Positions 24,739-31,491 of a DNA stretch of 34,892 nt are shown here, piece by piece. Position numbers and translations under genes: made by a program. Positions within the stretch are counted from its first letter, which is position 1, and each line of letters begins with the position of its first letter. The DNA is taken from positions 1-34,892 of the forward strand of contig JAGQHJ010000021.1 of assembly GCA_020431915.1 (NCBI GenBank), written 5' to 3'. The notes beneath the pieces are model-generated. The model was not told where the DNA came from, did no database searches, and saw only the letters and a list, made by a program, of their open reading frames with translations. Source of the stretch: Cyanobacteria bacterium HKST-UBA04 (lineage in GTDB: Bacteria; Cyanobacteriota; Vampirovibrionia; Vampirovibrionales; JAGQHJ01).

Positions 24739-25677
24739 ATGTCTGGATGGATTGAACTGTCTGAAATGGGAAATGACGAGAAAACCGCCGTGCCGATCGG
24801 TTCGGTGTTTAGCGGACAACGTGACTGGACCCACCATTACCTGAAGCAACTGGGCCATTGTGGCAAGCTGCTGACCTTCGAAGAGGAAAAAGCCCTGGCC
24901 AAGGCCATTGAGCGGGGCGATGACGCGGCCCGTCGCCAACTCATCCACAGCAACCTGCGGTTGGTCGTCAGTATTGCCAAGAAGTACATGGGTCGTCCGG
25001 GCCTCTCGTTTCTGGACCTGATCCAGGAAGGCAACGTCGGGTTGATTCGGGCCGTGGACAAGTTTGACTGGCGCAGCAACTGCCGCTTCTCTACCTATGC
25101 CACCTGGTGGATTCGGCAGGCCGTGATGCAGGCCTTTGCCGAGCATGATCGCCTGATTCGGTTACCTGGCCACGTGATTAACGGGGTAAGCAAGCTTAAG
25201 CGCGCCATTGAAAGCGAAAAGCGCCGTTTGGATCGCATGCCCACCGAGGCGGAGCTGGCTCAGAAACTGGGTTTAAGTCAAAAGAAGGTGCGCCGCCTGA
25301 TGCAGGCCATGCACAAGCCTGTAAGCCTGGAGACCCGTGTGGCCGGCAGCGATGAAACTGATCAGGCCCTGGGCGACATGATTCCCTGCGAAACCGATTC
25401 CATTGAGGCCCTGCTCGAGCATGATCAGCAAAAAACCTTTCTGCACCTGAGTTTCAAGACGATCCTGAACCAGAAGGAACGCGACATTTTACAGAAGCGC
25501 TTTGGTATGGCGCCAGGGGGTAACCCGGTATTTGGGTCGAATGACGTAGACCACCAGCGATGGACCCTTGAAGCGCTTGGGGCCGAATACGGCGTCACAC
25601 GCGAATGTATCCGACAAACGGAAAAGCGGGCTTTGGCCAAGTTGAAATCGGCATTTCTCCATCAACTAGAGGGTTAA
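24739..25677 (+). CDS. RNA polymerase sigma-70 factor, group 2-like
   Basis: 312 residues from ATG 24739, 8 bases after AAGGGAG; earlier in-frame starts lack such a site. Region 1.2 ([15 protein letters not shown]), core-binding and -10 recognition region 2 ([38 protein letters not shown], split by eye; [25 protein letters not shown]) and region 3 (150-205) are well kept, with no large region 1.1. In region 4 the RFG-to-TLE spacing holds about 19 residues ([19 protein letters not shown]) against about 8 in RpoD. The -35 recognition helix reads [15 protein letters not shown], where RpoD has VTRERIRQIE, so one Arg is Cys. These suggest an alternative sigma with altered -35 contacts. The primary sigma is presumably elsewhere. 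Confidence 0.9.
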   Translation: MSGWIELSEMGNDEKTAVPIGSVFSGQRDWTHHYLKQLGHCGKLLTFEEEKALAKAIERGDDAARRQLIHSNLRLVVSIAKKYMGRPGLSFLDLIQEGNVGLIRAVDKFDWRSNCRFSTYATWWIRQAVMQAFAEHDRLIRLPGHVINGVSKLKRAIESEKRRLDRMPTEAELAQKLGLSQKKVRRLMQAMHKPVSLETRVAGSDETDQALGDMIPCETDSIEALLEHDQQKTFLHLSFKTILNQKERDILQKRFGMAPGGNPVFGSNDVDHQRWTLEALGAEYGVTRECIRQTEKRALAKLKSAFLHQLEG

Positions 25678-25720
25678 AGTATTGAAGGACAGTTGCTAAA
25701 CTACCTAAAGTGGACTACAG

Positions 25721-25726
25721 TATAAT
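25721..25726 (+). promoter_or_regulatory. Consensus -10 element upstream of the S1 gene
   Basis: TATAAT at 25721-25726, about 40 bases before the proposed TTG start. No convincing -35 at 16-18 bases; TTGCTA at 25693-25698 is 22 bases away. It could give the S1 gene a promoter separate from the sigma gene. Confidence 0.5.
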
Positions 25727-25764
25727 AGTCACTTTATACATTGTTTGCGTGGAGATACGCCGTT

Positions 25765-26940
25765 TTGTCCTCTCACAACCCAAGGCATCGTGATCTGGAT
25801 GCTTTATTCAATGATGAAGATGATACCTTAAAACAGAAATTCAGCGAGCTTCTTGCGCAATACGACTACGATTTTAACCGTGGCGACATTGTCAAGGGCA
25901 AGATTATGATGGCGGATAACAACGTGGCGTATGTTGAGATCCATGCCAAGACCGCTGCTATTCTACCACGCAAAGAATATGCTTATACCCGTGACGAGAA
26001 CGAGAACAAGGTGTTTGAATCCCTTGCTCCCGGCACGGAAATGGAATTTTACATCCTGCGCGAAGAAGACGAGGATGGCCAAATCACGCTGTCGCGTCGT
26101 CGCGTCTTTATGGCCCAAAGCTGGAACGAGCTGCAAAAGCTGGCCGACAGTGATGAAGTGATTGACTGCACGGTTTCGGCTGTGGTCAAGGGCGGTTTGC
26201 TGGTCGATGTACAGGGCTTGCGTGGCTTCGTACCGTCGAGCCACCTGCGCCTGCGTACCCCGATGGAACAAGCCGTTGGCCAGACGTTACCGTTCAAGAT
26301 TTTGAGCCTGGATCCGGTTCGCAACAACATTATTCTGTCGCACCGCAAGGTCATGGCAGAACGCTTGGCCGAGCAACGCCGCGACCTGTTTAAAGACCTC
26401 GAGGAAGGCCATGTGATTGAGGGCGAAGTGGTCCGCTTGACCGACTTCGGTGCCTTCATTGACCTGGGTGGTATCGACGGTCTGCTGCCGCTGAGCCAGA
26501 TGAGCTGGCGCTGGGTAGAGCATCCCTCCGACATCCTGAAGGTGGGTGAAAAAACCAAGGTCGAAGTCATCGGTATCGACAAGGACAAGCAGCGAGTCAG
26601 CCTCAGTATCAAGAGCCAGTTCCCCGATCCGTGGGTCGAGGTGGTGAAGGCTTTGGGCCTGAACCAGAAGGTGGAAGGCACCGTGACACGCATCAAGCAT
26701 TTTGGGGCCTTCGTGGAAGTCTTCCCTGGTGTGGAAGCCCTGTTGCCCAGCCGTGACATTAACGACCACACCAACCAGACCGGCGAGAAAATCGAGGTCG
26801 GCAGCAAGATTGAAACCTACATCGTGAAATTCAATCCCGAAGAGCGTCGCATCAGCCTGAGTTTTACCCAGCTAAGCGAGCACCAGGCCGACCAAATGCG
26901 CCAGTATGCGGCTCAGAACGCAGCCTCGGATAACGGTTAA
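25765..26940 (+). CDS. rpsA: Ribosomal protein S1-type RNA-binding protein, four S1 domains
   Basis: 391 residues. S1 binds mRNA and helps start translation, mainly of leaders with weak ribosome binding sites. Four S1 domains occur in order: about 44-115 (GDIVKGKIMMADNNVAYVEI), 125-195 (ECTV-type domain ending NNIILSHRKVM), 212-285 (GEVVRLTDFGAFIDLGGIDG) and 300-370 (GTVTRIKHFGAFVEVFPGVE). The start is taken as TTG 25765, 10 bases after GGAG; a further TTG at 25741 adds eight residues with no ribosome binding site. Neither ATG nor GTG is available nearby. Four domains exceed the three common in Cyanobacteria. An intrinsic terminator follows 33 bases after the stop. Confidence 0.9.
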   Translation: MSSHNPRHRDLDALFNDEDDTLKQKFSELLAQYDYDFNRGDIVKGKIMMADNNVAYVEIHAKTAAILPRKEYAYTRDENENKVFESLAPGTEMEFYILREEDEDGQITLSRRRVFMAQSWNELQKLADSDEVIDCTVSAVVKGGLLVDVQGLRGFVPSSHLRLRTPMEQAVGQTLPFKILSLDPVRNNIILSHRKVMAERLAEQRRDLFKDLEEGHVIEGEVVRLTDFGAFIDLGGIDGLLPLSQMSWRWVEHPSDILKVGEKTKVEVIGIDKDKQRVSLSIKSQFPDPWVEVVKALGLNQKVEGTVTRIKHFGAFVEVFPGVEALLPSRDINDHTNQTGEKIEVGSKIETYIVKFNPEERRISLSFTQLSEHQADQMRQYAAQNAASDNG

Positions 26941-26973
26941 CCGGTTTTACGCTTCCACTGCATCTGCTGCCGT

Positions 26974-27003
26974 ACCCGACACACCCACACACGGGTCTTT
27001 TTT
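26974..27003 (+). terminator. Intrinsic terminator after the S1 gene
   Basis: ACCCG (26974-26978) pairs with CGGGT (26992-26996), a short stem with a 13-base loop, followed by C and TTTTTT (26998-27003). The stem is weak but the T tract is good. Confidence 0.6.
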
Positions 27004-27230
27004 CACGCGCCAAAACATGCCGGGGCCAGACGCGATGATATTTGGGGGTGGTTTGTTGTGCATAATGCCCGTGGGGGCTGGTATGTAACACTGTTGTTAC
27101 GTGTATCGTTTCTTTGTGAAATCGGCTTGACGGCCTTAAACTGCTATGGTTGTATTAAGGATGCTCAGTCAGGTCTGGCGAAAGGCTTTGAACCCTGCGT
27201 TGAGGCAGGTAAACACAAAAAAAATCAAGA

Positions 27231-27259
27231 TTGTGTTTCAGCCGTCGTTTAACTATACT
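27231..27259 (+). promoter_or_regulatory. Sigma-70 promoter
   Basis: TTGTGT (27231-27236), exactly 17 bases, then TATACT (27254-27259). The predicted start of transcription is near 27266. It reads toward the BlaI-like gene. A weaker candidate, TTGACG at 27127-27132 with TGTATT at 27151, lies upstream. Confidence 0.6.
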
Positions 27260-27356
27260 GAGTGCCTGATGTAGTCGAACACTTGTTGTTTGTTTCCGTG
27301 CCTTAGCCCTGTCTATCGTGTTTTGGTTTAGGCAAGCTCAGGGTAATACCGACAAA

Positions 27357-27437
27357 AGGCAGTTTTCAGCTACGACTATCTATCGATGACGAGTTTGCTT
27401 TGTTTTTGTGTCATCGTCACTGGATAGAGGACTGCCT
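27357..27437 (+). ncRNA. Nested long hairpin in the BlaI-gene leader, or small RNA
   Basis: Three helices are nested in register. AGGCAGT (27357-27363) pairs with ACTGCCT (27431-27437), CTATC (27376-27380) with GATAG (27423-27427), and CGATGAC (27384-27390) with GTCATCG (27410-27416), with a T-rich apical loop. It starts about 90 bases after the predicted transcription start. No known class is recognised. Confidence 0.5.
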
Positions 27438-27690
27438 GCCCGTTCTCTCACGAGTTAGGGTATTGGCACCAAAGTCACGGTTTTTTCGATAACCCTTTAG
27501 GCTGCAGTCTTTAGAAAGACGGTACGTCTCCCGAAGAACCACCTTTGTTCTGGGCCGATGCCCCGTTGAGGAAAAGCCAATGACCCCTTGGTCAAGGCCC
27601 CCGTCCAAAGCAGCCGGTACCAGTAGAAACAGTTAAGTACGTGTGCATCACATTCTCGTCAATTAAGATGTCTTGGAGGATAGCGGTTTG

Positions 27691-28191
27691 ATGAACCTAA
27701 AGCAGGGTGACCTAGAAAACATTATTTTGAATGCGTTATGGGATTTGGAAGCCGCTGAAGAATCCAAGATTTTTGTCAGCCATGTACAAGACCATATTAA
27801 AAACGAGCGGGGGCATCTGAAGGCCTGGGCTTACACGACGGTTAAGACCGTGTTGGATCGCCTGGTGGATAAGGAACTGGTAAGCCGCCAGAAGGAAGGC
27901 AAGAAGTACTTCTATAAGTCACAGTTGGATCGGCACCAAGCCGGTGTGCTGGCTTTAGAGAAGCTGCTCAAGCAATACTTCCAGAACGATGTGGCCAAGC
28001 TGGAAGGCACTCTGGCCATGATTAAGAATCAGCCCCAAAAACCCTACGCGTCTCGCCCGACACAAATGGGATCGGGTGGAATTACAGCAACGCCTGCCGG
28101 GCAGCCTGTTTCTGCGCCAATTTCGCAACCGGCCCCCAGCCAGACGGCCGTTTCGGCCGGTTATATGGCTTCAACCGCTCAAGGCATCTAA
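27691..28191 (+). CDS. BlaI/MecI/CopY-family transcriptional regulator
   Basis: 166 residues from ATG 27691, 11 bases after GGAGG; a TTG three bases earlier is equally possible. The N-terminal winged helix is typical of the family: LENIILNALWDLE, then WAYTTVKTVLDRLVDKELVSRQKEGKKYFYK (recognition helix and wing, quoted in two joined parts). BlaI repressors bind operators as dimers and are released by proteolysis triggered by BlaR1-type sensors. No BlaR1, beta-lactamase or copper gene is nearby, so the target is unknown. After a helical dimerisation part it carries a ~50-residue Pro/Ser/Gln/Ala-rich tail (about 115-166) not usual in BlaI. It sits behind a long structured leader. Confidence 0.87.
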   Translation: MNLKQGDLENIILNALWDLEAAEESKIFVSHVQDHIKNERGHLKAWAYTTVKTVLDRLVDKELVSRQKEGKKYFYKSQLDRHQAGVLALEKLLKQYFQNDVAKLEGTLAMIKNQPQKPYASRPTQMGSGGITATPAGQPVSAPISQPAPSQTAVSAGYMASTAQGI

Positions 28192-28204
28192 TATCAAAGA
28201 CTGC

Positions 28205-28255
28205 TTTCAACCAATAGCGGGTCTGCTTATACAGCAGACCCGCTATTGGTTGAAA
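28205..28255. repeat. 23-bp perfect inverted repeat between convergent genes
   Basis: Arms at 28205-28227 and 28233-28255 are perfectly complementary over 23 bases (left arm begins TTTCAACCAATAGC), with a 5-base loop TATAC. It lies 13 bases after the BlaI-gene stop and 24 bases before the stop of the convergent exported-protein gene. No T tract follows on either strand. It probably ends or protects both transcripts, but it is not a standard intrinsic terminator. Confidence 0.85.
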
Positions 28256-28279
28256 CAGAGGCGAAGTGGGGGGACTTTA

Positions 28280-28579
28280 TTAGTATCCCAGTGCTTCGGT
28301 CAAGGCTTCGAAGTTGGTTTCGTCTTGATAGCTGCGGATAAGCAGGTCGACGATATGCTGATTAACCGGATTTGCGGGCACTTCGGCAGTTTGGTCGGCC
28401 GGTTTGTCAGTCGCCGGTGCCGGTACAAGGGCCAGTTGCGGCGGGCTCATAGCCACCGTCGATTTATCGGGCTTTTTGGGCGCCGCCAAAGCCGGGCCGG
28501 CCATCAAGGCCAAGGCGCACAGGGCAATGCTGGCAGCCGTATAGAACGGTTTCAACTCAAGCGTCATCAAACTTCTCAT
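28280..28579 (-). CDS. Small exported protein with signal peptide, unknown function
   Basis: 99 residues from ATG 28579; a second ATG at 28567 behind GAGAAG is an equally good start. A Sec signal peptide is clear: basic start, hydrophobic core TAASIALCALALMAG, and cleavage motif ALA about residue 32. The mature protein has ~40 Pro/Ala/Lys-rich residues, likely disordered, then a C-terminal acidic helix (NQHIVDLLIRSYQDETNFEALTEALGY, about 73-99, cited by its ends). No catalytic motif or family recognised. It is convergent with the BlaI-like gene across the inverted repeat. Confidence 0.7.
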   Translation of the reverse strand: MRSLMTLELKPFYTAASIALCALALMAGPALAAPKKPDKSTVAMSPPQLALVPAPATDKPADQTAEVPANPVNQHIVDLLIRSYQDETNFEALTEALGY

Positions 28580-28615
28580 GGTGTAATCAATCCCTAGCTG
28601 TGGCTGTAAGCTCAT

Positions 28616-29035
28616 CCCACCCCTGGCAGGGTGCTTTGCCTAACGATGCTGCTGAAAATAAACGGTACTGATCCTATCGGTTGTTTGAGACCGGAGGTGA
28701 AACAAGACGCAATATCTGTAACATTTCAGGCCTGAAAACGATTAAAATCCCCTCACTGCTGGAAAACCTAGGTAAATCGGGGGCCATGTAAGGGGCATCC
28801 CTATATTGTAGTGTATGGCCTGTCGACGGGCCTCATGGCGTCTACAGATATTTACAACCCGTTACACGTGTATGACAGGCGTGGACTGCCCTCAGGCCGG
28901 TCTGCCGGTAGTCCAGGTTAAAGAATGTAACAGAGGGGGGTGCCTTCTAGCACAAAGGGGGGTTCAGGGGGCTTTGTGCATTGCCCTTATACAAGTGATG
29001 TTTAAGCGATGTGATTGGTAAAGGAGTGTGTTCGT
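28616..29035. other. 420-base divergent intergenic region
   Basis: No gene supported. It contains an 8-base palindrome ACACGTGT (28864-28871). A hairpin GGACTGCC/GGTAGTCC lies near 28883-28916. A perfect 8-bp hairpin GCACAAAG (28950-28957) with CTTTGTGC (28972-28979) has a loop made almost only of G runs. The promoters of both flanking genes should be here. Confidence 0.5.
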
Positions 29036-29419
29036 ATGTCTCTGCCCGGTGTATCTGCTGCCCCGTCCTATTTGTCTGCCTTGAACCCCACCTCGTGGTC
29101 GACGACGACCAAAGTGGTGGCCGCCGGTTTGGCGGGCTTGGCCCTGGGCCGGTTGTTGTACCGGCCGAACAGTGGCCAACGGCAGCAGTTGGCTGCCCTT
29201 CGGCAACTGGAACAACAGGGTGGCACGCTGACCCTGTCGTCCGGTCAGCCGCTTTCCGAGGCGCCCCTGTTGCCTTTTTCACCCGTTTTGCCGGGGTTTG
29301 GCCCTTTGTCGCCGCTGGTTTCGGATTTATTTGGCCCGGCATTGCCCCCGCCCGACGCGCTTGCCCTTGGCAAAGCACTCAAAAAACAAGGCTCTGGGCC
29401 GTTTAACCTGGTGCTTTAA
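29036..29419 (+). CDS. Small single-span membrane protein of unknown function
   Basis: 127 residues from ATG 29036, preceded by AAAGGAG at good distance; the frame extends to 29015 but without a better site. One hydrophobic segment (about 27-42, VVAAGLAGLALGRLLY) follows a short polar N-terminus. A Gln/Leu-rich stretch (GQRQQLAALRQLEQQGG) and a Pro/Leu-rich C-terminus follow. No family recognised. An overlapping frame one base out of register encodes Cys/Trp-rich sequence and is rejected. It converges on the YlqD-family gene. Confidence 0.65.
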   Translation: MSLPGVSAAPSYLSALNPTSWSTTTKVVAAGLAGLALGRLLYRPNSGQRQQLAALRQLEQQGGTLTLSSGQPLSEAPLLPFSPVLPGFGPLSPLVSDLFGPALPPPDALALGKALKKQGSGPFNLVL

Positions 29420-29450
29420 TCACAAACTGGTGTCAGGGAGCTGGTGTCGG

Positions 29451-29474
29451 TTTGCCGGTACTTTTGCCGGTACT
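29451..29474. repeat. Tandem 12-bp direct repeat at the ylqD stop
   Basis: TTTGCCGGTACT occurs twice without spacing (29451-29462 and 29463-29474), reaching into the stop codon of the minus-strand gene. Just before it, CTGGTGTC is also repeated (near 29427 and 29441). Both lie between convergent genes. Confidence 0.75.
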
Positions 29475-29955
29475 AGCCGTGTATTTCCTTGACGATACCG
29501 TCTTCGATGATGATTTCGCCCCCGCGAATCTTCTCGTAGATATTGTCACCGATGGCGATGTAGACATAGCTTTCCAGCACCCCGGTCACGGCAAAGCCGC
29601 CGTCCTTGATCTGGTCCAGGTTGGCGAGGTTGTTGCTGACCGACATTTTGACCTGGGCCAGCTGGGACCGCTTTTCCTGGGCTTCGCGGTTCAGGTTGTT
29701 GAGCTGGGCATCCACGTTCTGGCCTTGACGGGCCAGTGCTTCGAGCTGCTTGAGCGAGGCGGTGTACTGGTTTTCCAACTGTTCCATCTGGGCCTCAATC
29801 AACTTCAGCTCTTCGCTGAATTCGTCCTTGGCCCGGTCGCGGAAATTGTCGTTGACCACGCTTTTAATGGTCACCTGGCGTTTGAGTGGGATGGACTCGA
29901 CGGAGGATCCCCGTTGCGGCTCTACGGGAGCGGCTGTGGTAGCGGTTTGTTCCAT
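29473..29955 (-). CDS. YlqD-family protein
   Basis: 160 residues from ATG 29955; an upstream frame to 30024 looks non-coding. After a polar N-terminus come KRQVTIKSVVNDNFRDRAKD, a coiled coil (about 48-115, IEAQMEQLENQYTASLKQLE pattern) and a small beta domain with GGFAVTGVLESYVYIAIGD and GGEIIIEDGIVKEI. This order is characteristic of YlqD, a family of unknown function found in Cyanobacteria and Firmicutes. In Bacillus, ylqD lies near rpsP and rimM, but here it is next to motA, divergently oriented. No function is inferred. Confidence 0.75.
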   Translation of the reverse strand: MEQTATTAAPVEPQRGSSVESIPLKRQVTIKSVVNDNFRDRAKDEFSEELKLIEAQMEQLENQYTASLKQLEALARQGQNVDAQLNNLNREAQEKRSQLAQVKMSVSNNLANLDQIKDGGFAVTGVLESYVYIAIGDNIYEKIRGGEIIIEDGIVKEIHG

Positions 29956-30379
29956 AGCTGAGAAAAAGCCTCTGATTAATAAGCTAACAACACCCTGTAT
30001 TACTGCGTTGCCTTGAGCGGGCAAAGGGGGAGAGGAGAGATAGAAAGAGACGGCATCAGGGTAACATGAACCGGCGGCCTAGGGAATACACCGCGCTTTG
30101 ACACATCTTGTGCCATGCCAGAGGGTGGGGTGGGCGTGTGGTGGACGGGACTGCTCGTTTTCTCAACCATTTGATGGAGTGTTTGGGCCCGAAGCCTTTA
30201 GTAGGCGTGTGTTTTGCCTGGCCACAGATCCATTGTTCGATGGAGGAGCCGGGCGGCGCAAACGGCTACACTCAATATGTGGGCGAAAAAGCCTTCTTGG
30301 TTGCCCATTGAGATTTGAGATTGTTCGAGCGAGCCGTTGGCTGGGCCTCCCCTATAGGCGCTTAAGCAAGAGAGAGACG
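29956..30379. other. 424-base divergent intergenic region before motA
   Basis: No gene supported. The motA frame is open back to 30098, but the translated sequence there is Cys/Arg/Trp-rich and unlike MotA. A perfect TTGACA lies at 30098-30103 without a matching -10. A purine-rich GA run occurs at 30026-30050. The promoter of motA is probably here but I cannot place it. Confidence 0.5.
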
Positions 30380-31372
30380 ATGAATTACACCACCATACTG
30401 GGTTTAACCATTGGCGTTTTAATTGTATTGGCGGCATTGGCGTTTACCGGCACACCGGTGTCTGTATGGCTGCAACCAGAAGCCTTGCTGATTGTGCTCG
30501 GTGGCAGCATGACGGCCTGCATGGTGCACTACTCCTTTACCGAGTTGCGCCAGACGGTGGGTGCGGTGAAAACGGCTATGACCGGTGTTCATCACTCGCC
30601 CAAGGAACTGGCTAACATTGTGGGCGACGCCGCAACGTTTATCCGTGCCCGGGGGGCGCTGGCTGCCCAGCCGCTGCTTTCCGCTGTCCATGATCCCTTG
30701 CTGCAAAAAGGCCTGCAAATGATCGTGGATGGCCAGCCCCTGCGCGATATTGAGCATAAACTAGGCTTGGAAATCGAGGGCCAGTTGGCCCAGCGGATGA
30801 AGTACAGCAAAATTCTGGAATTTGCCGGCGGTGTGGCACCTACCATGGGTATTATTGGGGCCATCGTGGGCCTAATCCAGGTCAGCGGATTGCTTAACAA
30901 CCCGGCCCAGATGGGACAAGGCATTGCCGGTGCGTTTAGTGCCACGCTGTACGGGGTGGGGTTAAGCAATCTGATCCTGTTACCGCTTTCCGGTCGCCTG
31001 CGCCAATTGGCCCAGCAGCAATGGCACAGCGATTGCATGGCCGTCGAGGGCCTGATTAGCATTGCCCAGCAGGACCACCCGACCCTGACCCGGGAAAAAC
31101 TGGAAGCCTACCTGGCCCACCTGCACTGCCAGCATCCTGCCGAACCGTCAGCTCAACCGTCGTCGCAACCGTCATCGCAATCACGGTCGCAACCATTGGG
31201 CACCTTGCCGTTGCCAGCCGTAGCCAGAAAGAAGGCCCGGCCGATTTCCCTTCGTGCCGTTAAGCGCGATGCGGCTGCCCACCTTCAGGCGACCGACCCG
31301 GGTGATGCCATTGACGCGTTACTGGGCGATGCGGCACAACCCGGTAATTATTCCCCATCCGAACTTTTCTAA
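30380..31372 (+). CDS. motA: Flagellar stator protein MotA
   Basis: 330 residues from ATG 30380, behind an AGAGAGAC stretch. MotA and MotB form the membrane ion channel that powers flagellar rotation. The fold is clear: TM1 (about 5-24, ILGLTIGVLIVLAALAF), TM2 (34-50), a cytoplasmic domain with RGALAAQPLL and MKYSKILEFAG, TM3 (149-170, GVAPTMGIIGAIVGLIQV with conserved P154) and TM4 (183-205, AGAFSATLYGVGLSNLILLPL). A basic, Ser/Gln/Pro-rich C-terminal tail of about 75 residues, with SSQPSSQSRSQP repeats, is longer than in E. coli MotA. Ion type cannot be decided. motB follows after 119 bases. Confidence 0.93.
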   Translation: MNYTTILGLTIGVLIVLAALAFTGTPVSVWLQPEALLIVLGGSMTACMVHYSFTELRQTVGAVKTAMTGVHHSPKELANIVGDAATFIRARGALAAQPLLSAVHDPLLQKGLQMIVDGQPLRDIEHKLGLEIEGQLAQRMKYSKILEFAGGVAPTMGIIGAIVGLIQVSGLLNNPAQMGQGIAGAFSATLYGVGLSNLILLPLSGRLRQLAQQQWHSDCMAVEGLISIAQQDHPTLTREKLEAYLAHLHCQHPAEPSAQPSSQPSSQSRSQPLGTLPLPAVARKKARPISLRAVKRDAAAHLQATDPGDAIDALLGDAAQPGNYSPSELF

Positions 31373-31389
31373 CGGGCCTCAGTAGCCTG

Positions 31390-31412
31390 CCTTAAAACCC
31401 ACCTTAAAACCC
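31390..31412. repeat. Tandem 11-bp direct repeat in the motA-motB gap
   Basis: CCTTAAAACCC occurs at 31390-31400 and again at 31402-31412, separated by one A. It could be a regulator binding site or chance duplication. Confidence 0.6.
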
Positions 31413-31491
31413 GCTATTCCCCTGTTTGAGACCAGAAGCGACCCCCCACCCAACACACCAAGATAACGTCAGCGAGGGTAAATGAAACACT

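Larger units (their letters stand above)
26941..27690. other. 750-base intergenic region with terminator, promoter and structured leader
   Basis: No protein gene supported; short frames here lack ribosome binding sites. It holds the S1 terminator (26974-27003), a good promoter (27231-27259) and a nested hairpin (27357-27437). The transcript from that promoter would carry about 425 untranslated bases before the BlaI-like gene, or a separate small RNA. Confidence 0.7.

Noticed and set aside
27180..27215. GGGTTCAAAGCC on the minus strand resembling a tRNA T-arm
   Set aside because: Stem positions do not pair and no anticodon arm is present.
28076..28597. 173-codon plus-strand frame across the inverted repeat
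   Set aside because: It overlaps the BlaI-like gene and the exported-protein gene, both with better start sites and recognisable features.
30098..30379. Upstream extension of motA by 94 codons
   Set aside because: The extra residues are Cys/Arg/Trp-rich and unlike MotA, which begins with its first membrane helix at 30380.
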